Source of the DNA: Kordiimonadales bacterium IMCC3096
GTDB taxonomy: Bacteria > Pseudomonadota > Alphaproteobacteria > Minwuiales > Minwuiaceae
Direction: 5' to 3'
Assembly (NCBI GenBank): GCA_016865035.1
Contig: CP018227.1
Coordinates: 590,001 to 654,000 of the forward strand
Length of the DNA: 64,000 nucleotides
Shown: positions 26,992 to 35,520 of the stretch, piece after piece
How the letters are laid out: each line of letters opens with the position of its first letter
Position numbering within the stretch: position 1 is the stretch's first letter
Program-made: the position numbers and the translations under genes
Notes under the pieces: model-generated
What the model was told of the DNA's origin: nothing
Database searches by the model: none
The model's input: only the letters and a program-made list of their open reading frames with translations

Positions 26992-28113
26992 ATGCGCATC
27001 TTCATGTCGTCGGGCAGTTTCGACCGCAGCTATGGAGGTCCGGCCTACTCGGTTTCCAGGCTCGGCCGGGCGCTGGCCGATGCGGGTGCACAGGTCGGTC
27101 TCTGGGCACCGGATGGCAGCGCCGTTGGCTCCGACGTCATCCAGGTCGCCGAAGGTCAGGGTGATGACCGGCTGTCCCGGCTCGACGGGGCCCTGCCGAC
27201 GGCGCTCGAGACATTCGGAGAGGTCGACGTCTTTCATGACAGCGGCCTGTGGTGGTCCCACAATCACGCCATCAGCCGTCATGCGCGGCAGGCCGGGAAA
27301 CCGGTCGTGGTCAGCACCCGTGGCATGCTCGCCCCCTGGGCAATGCGCCACAAGTACTGGCGCAAGAAGGTCGCCTGGCAGCTTTACCAGCGCCGGGACC
27401 TGATGCGCGCCACCGCCATCCACGCGACATCGCCGGAGGAGGCAGGCCACGTCGCCGCACTGAACCTCGGACACACGGCCGCGCTGATCCCCAACGGGGC
27501 CGACCTGCCGACCGAAGCTCCCTCACCCGGGACAGCAGCCCGGACAGCACCGCGGAAGGCTGTCTTCCTGGGGCGCCTGCACCCGGTCAAGGGACTGCCG
27601 CTGGCACTGGAGGCCTGGAACGCCGTACGGCCTGATGGCTGGGTGTTCGAGATCGCCGGACCGGATGAGGACGGCTATCGCGCGGTGCTGCAGGACCTGA
27701 TTGCAAAGCATGCCCTGGACGACTGCGTCAGGCTGATCGGCGCGGTTGATGGCGACGCCAAGACGGAACTGCTGCGTGCCGCCGACCTCTTCGTGCTGCC
27801 CAGCCACTCGGAAAGCTTCGGGATGGTGGTGGCGGAGGCGCTTGCCCACAGCCTGCCGGTGCTGACGACCCAGGCCGTACCGTGGCCCGACCTCGAACGG
27901 ATCGACTGCGGCTGGCGCGTGCCTGTCAGTGTCGCGGGCCTCACCGACGGCATATCCGCGGCAACCGCCCTATCCGATGCGGCGAGGATCGCCATGGGCG
28001 GCCGGGGCCATGATCTGGTTCGCACGCAATACAGTTGGGAATCGGTGGCAATGCGGTTTCTCGATCTCTATTCCTCCGTTCAGGCCGGATTCAAGACAGG
28101 AAGAGTTGCATGA
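26992..28113 (+). CDS. Glycosyltransferase family 4
   Basis: This 373-residue GT-B enzyme begins MRIFMSSGSFDRSYGGPAYSV, has VVVSTRGMLAPWAMRHK, a donor-domain start FLGRLHPVKGLPLALEAW and the E-x7-E motif in SESFGMVVAEALAHS. The combination STRGMLAPWA is common in GT4 enzymes of capsule and EPS loci. It starts 35 bases after the polymerase-like gene and overlaps the carbamoyltransferase gene by four bases. Confidence 0.85.
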   Translation: MRIFMSSGSFDRSYGGPAYSVSRLGRALADAGAQVGLWAPDGSAVGSDVIQVAEGQGDDRLSRLDGALPTALETFGEVDVFHDSGLWWSHNHAISRHARQAGKPVVVSTRGMLAPWAMRHKYWRKKVAWQLYQRRDLMRATAIHATSPEEAGHVAALNLGHTAALIPNGADLPTEAPSPGTAARTAPRKAVFLGRLHPVKGLPLALEAWNAVRPDGWVFEIAGPDEDGYRAVLQDLIAKHALDDCVRLIGAVDGDAKTELLRAADLFVLPSHSESFGMVVAEALAHSLPVLTTQAVPWPDLERIDCGWRVPVSVAGLTDGISAATALSDAARIAMGGRGHDLVRTQYSWESVAMRFLDLYSSVQAGFKTGRVA

Positions 28114-29861
28114 TCATCCTTGGCGTGAACGCCTTTCACGGGGACAGCTCCGCCTGTCTGATCCGTGACGGCAAGCTGGTCGCCGCGCTGGAGGAGGAAC
28201 GCCTCCGCCGGATCAAGCACTGGGCGGGGTTCCCGTCCGAATCCATCCGCTATTGCCTGGACGAAGCGGGTCTGGGACTTGGCGATGTCGATGTGCTGGC
28301 CGTCAACCAGGACAGTCGCGCGAGTCTGCCGCGCAAGATCGGCTATGTGCTGCGCAAGCGTCCCGATCTGAGTCTGGTGCTCGACCGCATCCGCAACCGC
28401 CATGCCCGACGCAGCCTGCCTGAACTGATCGATGAAGCCTTTCCGGGAGAGACGTTCACCGGCGAGATCCGCAATATCGAACACCACCGCGCGCATCTTT
28501 CGTCCGCCTTCCACGTCTCTCCGTTCGAGGAGGCGACCGTCATTTCCGTGGACGGGTTCGGCGACTTTTCCAGCGGTGCCTGGGGGATCGGGCGCGGTAC
28601 GGAGATCAGCATGGAGGGGAAGGTCTATTTCCCCCATTCGCTGGGCATCTTCTATCAGGCGCTGACCCAGTTTCTCGGCTTCCGGCACTATGGCGACGAG
28701 TACAAGGTCATGGGCCTGGCCCCCTACGGCAAGCCGGACCTGATGAACGAGATGCGCCAGATCGTGAAGCTGCAGTCTGATGGCGGCTACCAGCTCGACC
28801 TGCGGTATTTCCGTCACCACAAGGAAGGCGTGCAATATGAGTGGAAATCCGGCATCCCGGAAGTCGGCACCCTGTTCTCCGACGCTCTGGAGGGACTGCT
28901 GGGCCCGGCCCGGGAGCCGAAGGCGGAGATCGGCCAGCGGCACTATGACATCGCCCGCTCGGTACAGGCGATGTACGAGGAAGCCTTCTTCAACATGCTC
29001 AACACACTGCAGCCGCGCCACGGTCTGAAGACCCTGTGCCTGGCCGGTGGCTGCGCCATGAACTCCGTCGCCAACGGCAAGGTGCGTCGTCAGACAGCCT
29101 ACGAGAAGGTCTATATCCAGTCCGCAGCGGGCGATGCCGGGGGTGCCATCGGTGCCGCCTATGCCGCCTGGCATGACACCGGGGCGCCACGCAGCTTCGT
29201 CATGGATCACGCCTACTGGGGTCCCGACTACGATGCGGCGGCGGTGAAGGGCGTACTGGACGACAACAGGGACGCCATCTCGGCCGCCGGTTGCAGCGTC
29301 ACGACCCATGACCGGGAAAGCGACCTCTGTACCCGGACCGCGAAGGCCATCGCCGATGGCAAGGTCATCGGCTGGTTCCAGGGTCGGCTGGAATGGGGGC
29401 CGCGGGCGCTGGGCAACCGCTCCATCCTCTGCGACCCGCGCCGAGGCGACATGAAGGCGGTGCTGAACGCCAAGATCAAGAAGCGGGAGAGCTTCCGCCC
29501 CTTCGCGCCCTCGATCCTGTCAGAGCATGTCCCGGACTGGTTCGAGGAGGACGACAACGTCCCCTTCATGATGCAGGTCTTCCAGATCCGCGAACCGAAG
29601 CGCAGCGAGATCCCGGCTGTGACCCATGTCGACGGCTCCGGGCGGCTGCAGACCGTGCATCAGTCGGCCAACCCGCGCTACCACGCGCTGATTTCCGCCT
29701 TCGGTGACCTGACCGGTGTGCCGATCCTGCTGAATACCTCGTTCAACGAGAACGAGCCGGTGGTCTGCCGCCCGCAGGAAGCGCTGGACTGCTTCCTGCG
29801 CACCGACATGGATGTTCTGGTGCTGGGCGACACCATCATCGAACGCCAGCGCGACGCCTGA
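28110..29861 (+). CDS. Carbamoyltransferase (NodU/CmcH family)
   Basis: This 583-residue protein transfers a carbamoyl group from carbamoyl phosphate, through carbamoyl adenylate, to a hydroxyl. The N-terminal domain starts ILGVNAFHGDSSACL and has the metal-binding histidines in EHHRAHLSSAF and SVDGFGD. GGCAMNSVANGK and the C-terminal WGPRALGNRSIL and NTSFNENEPVV motifs are all present. The length is normal for the family. It would decorate a sugar of the glycan, possibly its end. The ATG at 28110 overlaps the previous stop. It is the last gene of the operon. Confidence 0.9.
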   Translation: MIILGVNAFHGDSSACLIRDGKLVAALEEERLRRIKHWAGFPSESIRYCLDEAGLGLGDVDVLAVNQDSRASLPRKIGYVLRKRPDLSLVLDRIRNRHARRSLPELIDEAFPGETFTGEIRNIEHHRAHLSSAFHVSPFEEATVISVDGFGDFSSGAWGIGRGTEISMEGKVYFPHSLGIFYQALTQFLGFRHYGDEYKVMGLAPYGKPDLMNEMRQIVKLQSDGGYQLDLRYFRHHKEGVQYEWKSGIPEVGTLFSDALEGLLGPAREPKAEIGQRHYDIARSVQAMYEEAFFNMLNTLQPRHGLKTLCLAGGCAMNSVANGKVRRQTAYEKVYIQSAAGDAGGAIGAAYAAWHDTGAPRSFVMDHAYWGPDYDAAAVKGVLDDNRDAISAAGCSVTTHDRESDLCTRTAKAIADGKVIGWFQGRLEWGPRALGNRSILCDPRRGDMKAVLNAKIKKRESFRPFAPSILSEHVPDWFEEDDNVPFMMQVFQIREPKRSEIPAVTHVDGSGRLQTVHQSANPRYHALISAFGDLTGVPILLNTSFNENEPVVCRPQEALDCFLRTDMDVLVLGDTIIERQRDA

Positions 29862-30013
29862 TCCGACATCGATTGACGGCGGGCCGCGCAAGGACAGCGG
29901 GTCCTGACCCGATGCAGGGCGGGGCGTTGATTCACACGCTCCCGACAGCCTGCCAGTCGATCTCCGCCGGCCCCTTTCCCCACCCCCACTGACGTAATTC
30001 CTGCCGAGGCCCA

Positions 30014-30109
30014 CCGTCCCGCGTGGTCCTGCCCATCGGCGTGGTCATGAGCCTGGCAGGTGGCCCGTTCTTCATCTGGCTGCTCTGCCGCCGACGGGGG
30101 ATCCTTTGA
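30014..30109 (+). pseudogene. 3' remnant of a FecCD-type heme/iron ABC permease (hmuU-like)
   Basis: Read in frame up to the TGA at 30107-30109, this stretch encodes LPIGVVMSLAGGPFFIWLL followed by basic residues. That is the conserved C-terminus of FecCD permeases such as HmuU, where PVGVVTALIGAPFFLWLL is usual. Upstream the frame meets a stop at 29990 and has no permease sequence, so more than 300 residues are missing. The remnant stop overlaps the hmuV-like ATG, exactly as in an intact permease-ATPase pair. The break marks a rearrangement at the edge of the polysaccharide cluster. Confidence 0.75.
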
Positions 30110-30903
30110 TGCGGGTCATCGAGGTGGCGGGCCTTTGCATCCGGCGCGACTGCAAGATGCTGATCGACAATGCCGACCTCGGCATCCGCGCGGGGGAGGT
30201 AACGACCATCCTCGGTCCCAACGGCGCGGGCAAGTCCACGCTGCTGCGCTGCCTGTCCGGGACCATGCGCCCCGATCGGGGTCGCGTCCTGTTCAACGGT
30301 CGTGACCTCAGCGACTACACGGCATCCGAGCTGGCCCTGCACAGGGCGGTGCTGGGGCAGGAGGGACAGCTCGCCTTCGGCAGTTCCGTCACGGACGTCG
30401 TCAGGCTGGGCCGCATCCCGCATGCCGGTCGCTCGACGCGCCGGACCGACCTGATGGCCGTCGCTGAAGCCATGCAGATCGCCAATGTCGAACATCTGGC
30501 GGACCGAAGTTTCCTCACCCTCTCCGGCGGCGAGAAACAGCGGGTGCACCTCGCCCGCACCCTCTGCCAGTTGCTCCCCTGGCGTCCGTCGGGCGCCGCG
30601 CCACAACTGCTGTTCCTGGATGAACCCACCAACAACCTCGACCTCTCGCACCAGCATGTTGTCCTGCGCCATGCCCGGAAACTGGCAAGGGGCGGGCTCG
30701 GTGTGGTGATCGTCCTGCATGACCCGAACCTCGCCATCGCCTATTCGGACCAGATTGTCCTGATGCAGGCGGGGCAGATCGTTGCGGCAGGTCCGACCGA
30801 TGAAGCGCTTACCCCGGAACGGCTTTCGAGGGTCTATGGCATTCCGATGCGCCGGATCTCCCACCCCGACTACGTGCACGACCTGCTGGTCCCGGCGGAA
30901 TAG
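30109..30903 (+). CDS. hmuV: Heme/iron ABC transporter ATP-binding protein (HmuV-like)
   Basis: This 264-residue ATPase has Walker A GPNGAGKST near residue 37, the signature LSGGEKQRVHLAR, and Walker B LLFLDEPTNNLDLSHQH. The GQEGQLAFGSSV segment and the DLSHQH end of Walker B fit the HmuV hemin ATPase subgroup. Its membrane partner is reduced to the last codons just upstream, so it may be orphaned or serve another permease. The ATG at 30109 overlaps the remnant's stop; a TTG three bases earlier is possible. It probably no longer has a promoter of its own operon. Confidence 0.85.
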   Translation: MRVIEVAGLCIRRDCKMLIDNADLGIRAGEVTTILGPNGAGKSTLLRCLSGTMRPDRGRVLFNGRDLSDYTASELALHRAVLGQEGQLAFGSSVTDVVRLGRIPHAGRSTRRTDLMAVAEAMQIANVEHLADRSFLTLSGGEKQRVHLARTLCQLLPWRPSGAAPQLLFLDEPTNNLDLSHQHVVLRHARKLARGGLGVVIVLHDPNLAIAYSDQIVLMQAGQIVAAGPTDEALTPERLSRVYGIPMRRISHPDYVHDLLVPAE

Positions 30904-30918
30904 TGCCAGACACGCCTG

Positions 30919-31839
30919 TCAGTTGGTGTCCGCCACGGACTGGGACACCTGGGTTTCCAGATCCTGCGCCAGCTGCCGCGCGAACAGGGCAGAGGCAATC
31001 GGCAGGGTCCGGCCCCGCACCTGGCCGAGCAGCAGGTGACCGACAGGCACGTCGCGGGTGGAGAGCGGGCGAATGGCCAGCCCATGCTGCGGCCCGGCAT
31101 CCAGGCCAATCGGAATCTGGAACGCCACGGCCTTCTCGTGCAGCACATAGTGGCGCATGAAGTCGAAGGACTCCGCCTCCACGATGGGCGACAGCCGTCG
31201 CGTGCCGCGTCGTGACGCCTGGTCCAGCAGATGCCGCACCCCATACTCGGCGGTGGGCAGCACGTGCGGACAATCCAGGCAGTCGCGCAGCCTCAGTTCA
31301 TCCTTCTCTGCCAGCGGATTGTCTGCAGCCATCACCACCTGAATCTGCTGCGGGATCGAGCTCAGAACCTCGAAATCCACCAGCACCACCGGCTCGAACA
31401 CCAGCGCAAGGTCGCTGCTGAAGGTACTCAGGTCACGTTCCGCCGCCTCCCGGTCGCGCACCTTGACCTCGAAGGTCACGCCGGGATGTTCATGGCGGTA
31501 GGCCGCGATCTGTGCCGGCAGGAAATAGGGCAGCAGTGCCTGCGAACAGGCTATCGACACGTGACCGCGCCTGACCCCGGCCAGGTCGGCCACCTGCGAC
31601 TGCACCCGCACCAGATCGGATACCTGGGACCGGATGTGCTGGATCAGCAGTTCCCCGGCCGGGTTGAGGCGCACCCCCCGCGGCAGCCGCTCGAAGATCT
31701 CGTAGCCGAATTCATCCTCGAACCGCCGGATGCGCCGGTTCAGGGCAGAGGCTGTGATGTTCACATCCTCCGCGGCCTTGCGGATCGATCCAGCCCGCAT
31801 GACGGCCTCGATCAGGCGGAAGGTCTGCAGATGGCGCAT
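30919..31839 (-). CDS. LysR family transcriptional regulator
   Basis: This 306-residue protein has the N-terminal LysR helix-turn-helix (about residues 1-60, with AGSIRKAAEDVNITASALNRRI) and a periplasmic-binding-like effector domain. It is divergent from the ABC transporter operon at 31966. The ATG at 31839 was preferred over 31863 because it has a GGGAG ribosome site eight bases before it and gives a standard LysR start; the longer form would put the upstream dyad inside the gene. A perfect LysR-type box lies 18 bases upstream and a second, matching box precedes the operon at 39123, so it probably controls nitrogen-compound uptake. The effector is unknown. Confidence 0.88.
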   Translation of the reverse strand: MRHLQTFRLIEAVMRAGSIRKAAEDVNITASALNRRIRRFEDEFGYEIFERLPRGVRLNPAGELLIQHIRSQVSDLVRVQSQVADLAGVRRGHVSIACSQALLPYFLPAQIAAYRHEHPGVTFEVKVRDREAAERDLSTFSSDLALVFEPVVLVDFEVLSSIPQQIQVVMAADNPLAEKDELRLRDCLDCPHVLPTAEYGVRHLLDQASRRGTRRLSPIVEAESFDFMRHYVLHEKAVAFQIPIGLDAGPQHGLAIRPLSTRDVPVGHLLLGQVRGRTLPIASALFARQLAQDLETQVSQSVADTN

Positions 31840-31856
31840 CGCGATTGCTCCCGAGT

Positions 31857-31873
31857 GGTTCATTTATTGAACC
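31857..31873. promoter_or_regulatory. LysR box A (perfect 17-bp dyad)
   Basis: The site is GGTTCA-TTTAT-TGAACC, a perfect inverted repeat that contains the LysR T-N11-A pattern. It lies in the divergent region between the LysR gene and the ABC transporter operon. It starts 25 bases before a 13-mer that recurs at the same distance from box B. Confidence 0.7.
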
Positions 31874-31881
31874 GGTTCTGT

Positions 31882-31894
31882 GAATTAATAGCAA
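31882..31894 (+). promoter_or_regulatory. Shared 13-mer, copy A
   Basis: The sequence GAATTAATAGCAA lies 8 bases after LysR box A and 72 bases before the binding-protein start. The same 13 bases occur at 38998, at the same distance from a second LysR box. It may be the activation half-site of the LysR protein or part of the promoter. Confidence 0.6.
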
Positions 31895-31965
31895 TAGAAT
31901 GACATACCCTAAACTCCTAGCGTTTCTGCAGTGCAGCATTCCTGACCTGGCAAGGAGACGAGGGC

Positions 31966-33576
31966 ATGACCCTGACAAGGCGCGAACTACTGAAAATCGG
32001 CGGTGGCGGTGTTCTGGGTGCCGGCATCCTGCCGTTCCTGAAGGTCCTGCCCGCAGCCGCGGCAACGGACGACGTGATCGTCGGAGTGCATGGGCAGACC
32101 ATCAACTCCCTCGACATCCACCGCACGGGCACCAACCGACCCAGCTATCAGGTCGCGGTGAACTGCTACGACCGGCTGGTGTCCTTCGGCACCAAGACCA
32201 CGCCGGACGGCGGGCTGTCCTACGACTATTCGAAGATCGAACCGGAGCTGGCGGAAAGCTGGACCATCTCCGACGACGGCCTGACGATGACCTTCAAGCT
32301 GAACCCGAAGGCGGTCTTCCAGGACGGCTCCAGGGTAACGGCGGAGGACGTCAAATGGTCCTTCGACCGCGCCGTTTCGGCGGGTGGCTTCCCCACCGTG
32401 CAGATGAAGGCCGGCGGGCTGGTCCGCCCCGACCAGTTCACGGCAGTCGATGACGAGACCTTTGTCATCACGCTGGATCGGTCGTCGAAGCTGACGCTGC
32501 CCGATCTGGCCGTGCCGGTCCCCTATATCCTGAACTCCCGCATCGCCAAGGCCAATGCGACCGCCGATGACCCCTGGGCCATGGAATATGTCCACAAGAA
32601 CACCATCGGTTCCGGCGCCTACAAGGTGGTGCGCTGGGATCCGGGTCAGCAGCTGGTCTATGAACGCAACGACGCCTGGACCGGTGGCCCCCTGCCCGGC
32701 ATCAAGCGGCTGGTGCTGCGCGAGGTACCGAGCCAGGCCACCCGTCGCGCCCTGATCACCCGTGGCGACGCCCAGCTTTCCTTCAACATCCCCAACAAGG
32801 ATGCGAAGGAACTCAGCGGCGACGTGAAGGTCTTCTCGACGCCCATCGAGAACTCGATCTACGTCGTCGGCGTGAACCACAAGTTCGAGCCGTTCCAGGA
32901 CCCGGACGTGCGCAAGGCGCTCGCCTATGCCATTCCCTACGAGGAAATCTTCCAGGCTGCCGCCTACGGGCGCGGCAATCCGATGTGGGGCGGCAGCGCC
33001 GACATCGACAGCATCGACTGGCCGCGCAAGTCCCCCTACAGCACCGACATGGACAAGGCGCGCGAGCACCTGGAGAAGTCAGCCTTCGCCAAGGGCTTCG
33101 AGGTGCCCTTCTCCATCAGCCTGGGCCAGACCGACTGGATGGAACCGACCGCGCTGCTGATCCAGGAGAGCCTGGCGAAGCTGGGCATCAAGTCGGAGAT
33201 CGACAAGATCCCCGGCGCCAACTGGCGCACCGCGTCCCTGGTGGAGAAGCGTCTGCCGCTGCATCTGGAAGGCTTCGGCGGCTGGCTGAACTACCCCTGC
33301 TACTACTTCTTCTGGGCCTACAAGGACGGGCATCTCTTCAACTCCTCCAACTACCGCAACGAGGAGATCGAGACGCTGGTGGACGAGACCCTGCATCTGC
33401 CCGTCGATGACCCCGACTACGCGCCCAAGGTGAAGCGCATGTTCGAGATCGCGTTCGAGGATCTGCCCCGCATCCCGCTGTGGCAGCCCGCCCTGAACGT
33501 GGCGACCAATGGTGCGACCGGCTACGAGTACTGGTTCCATCGCCAGCTCGATGCCCGCAAGCTGGCCAAGGGCTGA
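31966..33576 (+). CDS. ABC transporter substrate-binding protein, family 5 (peptide/nickel type)
   Basis: This 536-residue protein starts with a twin-arginine signal (TRRELLK, then a hydrophobic stretch ending PAAAA near residue 36). The rest follows the family 5 fold, with ELAESWTISDDGLTMTFKL and YRNEEIETLVDETL. It binds a small substrate in the periplasm and hands it to the permeases encoded next. Family 5 proteins carry peptides, nickel, opines and other amides. The neighbouring allophanate hydrolase suggests a urea-like or amide ligand, but that is inference. Confidence 0.88.
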   Translation: MTLTRRELLKIGGGGVLGAGILPFLKVLPAAAATDDVIVGVHGQTINSLDIHRTGTNRPSYQVAVNCYDRLVSFGTKTTPDGGLSYDYSKIEPELAESWTISDDGLTMTFKLNPKAVFQDGSRVTAEDVKWSFDRAVSAGGFPTVQMKAGGLVRPDQFTAVDDETFVITLDRSSKLTLPDLAVPVPYILNSRIAKANATADDPWAMEYVHKNTIGSGAYKVVRWDPGQQLVYERNDAWTGGPLPGIKRLVLREVPSQATRRALITRGDAQLSFNIPNKDAKELSGDVKVFSTPIENSIYVVGVNHKFEPFQDPDVRKALAYAIPYEEIFQAAAYGRGNPMWGGSADIDSIDWPRKSPYSTDMDKAREHLEKSAFAKGFEVPFSISLGQTDWMEPTALLIQESLAKLGIKSEIDKIPGANWRTASLVEKRLPLHLEGFGGWLNYPCYYFFWAYKDGHLFNSSNYRNEEIETLVDETLHLPVDDPDYAPKVKRMFEIAFEDLPRIPLWQPALNVATNGATGYEYWFHRQLDARKLAKG

Positions 33577-33631
33577 ACATGAACCCCGGCCGCGATACCG
33601 GCACAGGATGTCCACGGACGGAGGCAGCGCA

Positions 33632-34657
33632 ATGTCACCGCGCCTGAAGGGCATCCTGTTCCGCATGGCGCAGGCGATCCCCGTTGTCATCGGCGTTGTC
33701 ATCATCGGCTTCGTCCTGACACGGGCCCTGCCCGGCGACCCGGCGGTCTATTTCGCCGGGGCCGCTGCCGATGCGGCATCCATCGCGGAAATCCGCAAGA
33801 CACTGGGACTGGATCTGCCGCTGCCGCAGCAGTTCCTGATCTATGTCGGTGACCTGTTGAGCGGTGACTTCGGCGAGTCCATCTCCACCGGCCAGCCGGT
33901 GATCGCCGATCTCGCCAGCCGCCTGCCCGCCTCCCTGGAGCTCACGCTGGTGGCGTTGCTGCTGTCCTGTGCCATCGCGATCCCGCTGGGCGTCATGGCC
34001 GCAACGCGGCCCGGATCGCTGATCGACCATGCCTGCCGGGTGCTGGTGACCGCCGGTGTCTCGCTGCCGACCTTCTTCACCGGCGTCGTGCTGATCTACC
34101 TCTTCTATTACCTGCTCGGCATCGCCCCATCGCCGCTGGGCCGGTTGGACTTCATCTATATCGAACCGGATCGGATCACAGGCTTCTATCTGATCGATTC
34201 CGCGCTGGCGGGCGACGGCGAGACCTTCCTCGCCGCCCTGAGACAGCTCGTCCTGCCCGCGATCACCCTGGCGCTGTTCACCCTCGCCCCCATCGCGCGC
34301 ATGACCCGCGCGGCAATGCTGGGTGCGCTCTCCGCCGATTTCGTCCGAACCGCCCGCGCCGCCGGACTGACCGGTCGCACCGTTCGCTACACCTATGCCT
34401 TCCGCAACGCGCTGCTGCCGGTGGTGACCACGCTGGGTATGGTCTTCTCCTTCACGCTTGGCGCGAACGTGCTGGTGGAGAAGGTCTTCGCCTGGCCCGG
34501 CATCGGGACCTACGCGGTGGAGGCGCTGGTGGTCTCCGACTATGCGGCAGTGCAAGGCTTTGTGCTGGCCATGGCCTTCCTGTTCGTGGCGCTGAACCTG
34601 GTGATCGACGTGACCTACACGCTGATCGACCCCCGTATCGGGTTCGAAGCGTCATGA
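33632..34657 (+). CDS. ABC transporter permease (DppB type)
   Basis: This 341-residue protein has about six membrane segments, the N-terminal TRALPGDPA segment of DppB-like permeases, and the EAA loop ADFVRTARAAGLTGRTV that contacts the ATPase. The ATG at 33632 was chosen for its GGAGG ribosome site eight bases upstream; one at 33608 is in frame but lacks this. It overlaps the next permease gene by four bases. Confidence 0.9.
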   Translation: MSPRLKGILFRMAQAIPVVIGVVIIGFVLTRALPGDPAVYFAGAAADAASIAEIRKTLGLDLPLPQQFLIYVGDLLSGDFGESISTGQPVIADLASRLPASLELTLVALLLSCAIAIPLGVMAATRPGSLIDHACRVLVTAGVSLPTFFTGVVLIYLFYYLLGIAPSPLGRLDFIYIEPDRITGFYLIDSALAGDGETFLAALRQLVLPAITLALFTLAPIARMTRAAMLGALSADFVRTARAAGLTGRTVRYTYAFRNALLPVVTTLGMVFSFTLGANVLVEKVFAWPGIGTYAVEALVVSDYAAVQGFVLAMAFLFVALNLVIDVTYTLIDPRIGFEAS

Positions 34658-35517
34658 GCGTCACGACCGCTTCCCCCGGCACCTTCAGCCACATCGGCTA
34701 CGTCCTGCGCGGCAATCCGGTGACGCTGCTGTCGTTCGTGATGTTCGCCATCCTGATCATCGCGGCAGTGCTTGGCCCCCTTCTGGTGCCCTACGATCCG
34801 CTCGCGTCCGAGGCCGCGAATGCCCTGCAGCCGCCAAGCTGGGAACACTGGTTCGGCACCGACAACCTGGGTCGCGATGTCTTCAGCCGCGTCGTCATCG
34901 CCACCCGGCTGGACCTGATGATCTCCATCTCCGCCGTCACCCTGTCGCTGATGGCCGGGTCGATCCTGGGGGCGGCTGCGGGGTACTGGGGCGGCTGGCT
35001 CGATGCCGTGCTGAACCGGGTGATGGACACGATCATGGCGTTTCCGCTGTTCGTGCTGGCCATGGGCATCGTCGCCGCACTCGGCAACACGGTGGAGAAC
35101 ATCGTCTATGCCACCGCGGTCATCAATACGCCCTTCTACGCCCGCCTCGTCCGGGCGGAGGTCAACATCCGGCGCGAGGCAGGCTTCGTCCACGCGGCCA
35201 AGCTGGCGGGCAACTCCGACATCCGCGTGCTGGCCATGCACATCTTCCCCAACGCCCTGCCGCCGATGATGGTGCAGATGTCCCTGAACCTGGGCTGGGC
35301 GATCCTGAACGCAGCCGGTCTCAGCTTCATCGGCCTCGGTGTGCGCCCGCCGACCGCGGAGTGGGGCATCATGGTGGCGGAGGGGGCGAACTTCATCGTC
35401 TCCGGCGAATGGTGGCTGGCTGTCTTCCCCGGCCTGGCCCTGATGTTCGCCGTCTTCACCTTCAACCTGATGGGCGATGGTCTGCGCGACATCGTCGATC
35501 CCCGGCAGCGGACCTGA
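34654..35517 (+). CDS. ABC transporter permease (DppC type)
   Basis: This 287-residue protein has the GTDNLGRDVFSRVVIATR segment near the start, the EAA loop AGFVHAAKLAGNSD, and a C-terminal FNLMGDGLRDIVDP end, all standard for DppC-like permeases. It pairs with the DppB-type protein to form the membrane channel. It overlaps its neighbour upstream and is three bases from the ATPase gene. Confidence 0.9.
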   Translation: MSVTTASPGTFSHIGYVLRGNPVTLLSFVMFAILIIAAVLGPLLVPYDPLASEAANALQPPSWEHWFGTDNLGRDVFSRVVIATRLDLMISISAVTLSLMAGSILGAAAGYWGGWLDAVLNRVMDTIMAFPLFVLAMGIVAALGNTVENIVYATAVINTPFYARLVRAEVNIRREAGFVHAAKLAGNSDIRVLAMHIFPNALPPMMVQMSLNLGWAILNAAGLSFIGLGVRPPTAEWGIMVAEGANFIVSGEWWLAVFPGLALMFAVFTFNLMGDGLRDIVDPRQRT

Positions 35518-35520
35518 GCC

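Noticed and set aside
29898-29911. CGGGTC-CT-GACCCG as a terminator after the carbamoyltransferase gene
   Set aside because: The loop would be two bases and no T-run follows.
31839-31863. LysR start at 31863
   Set aside because: It lacks a ribosome site and would place the LysR box across the start codon; 31839 has a good site and a family-like N-terminus.
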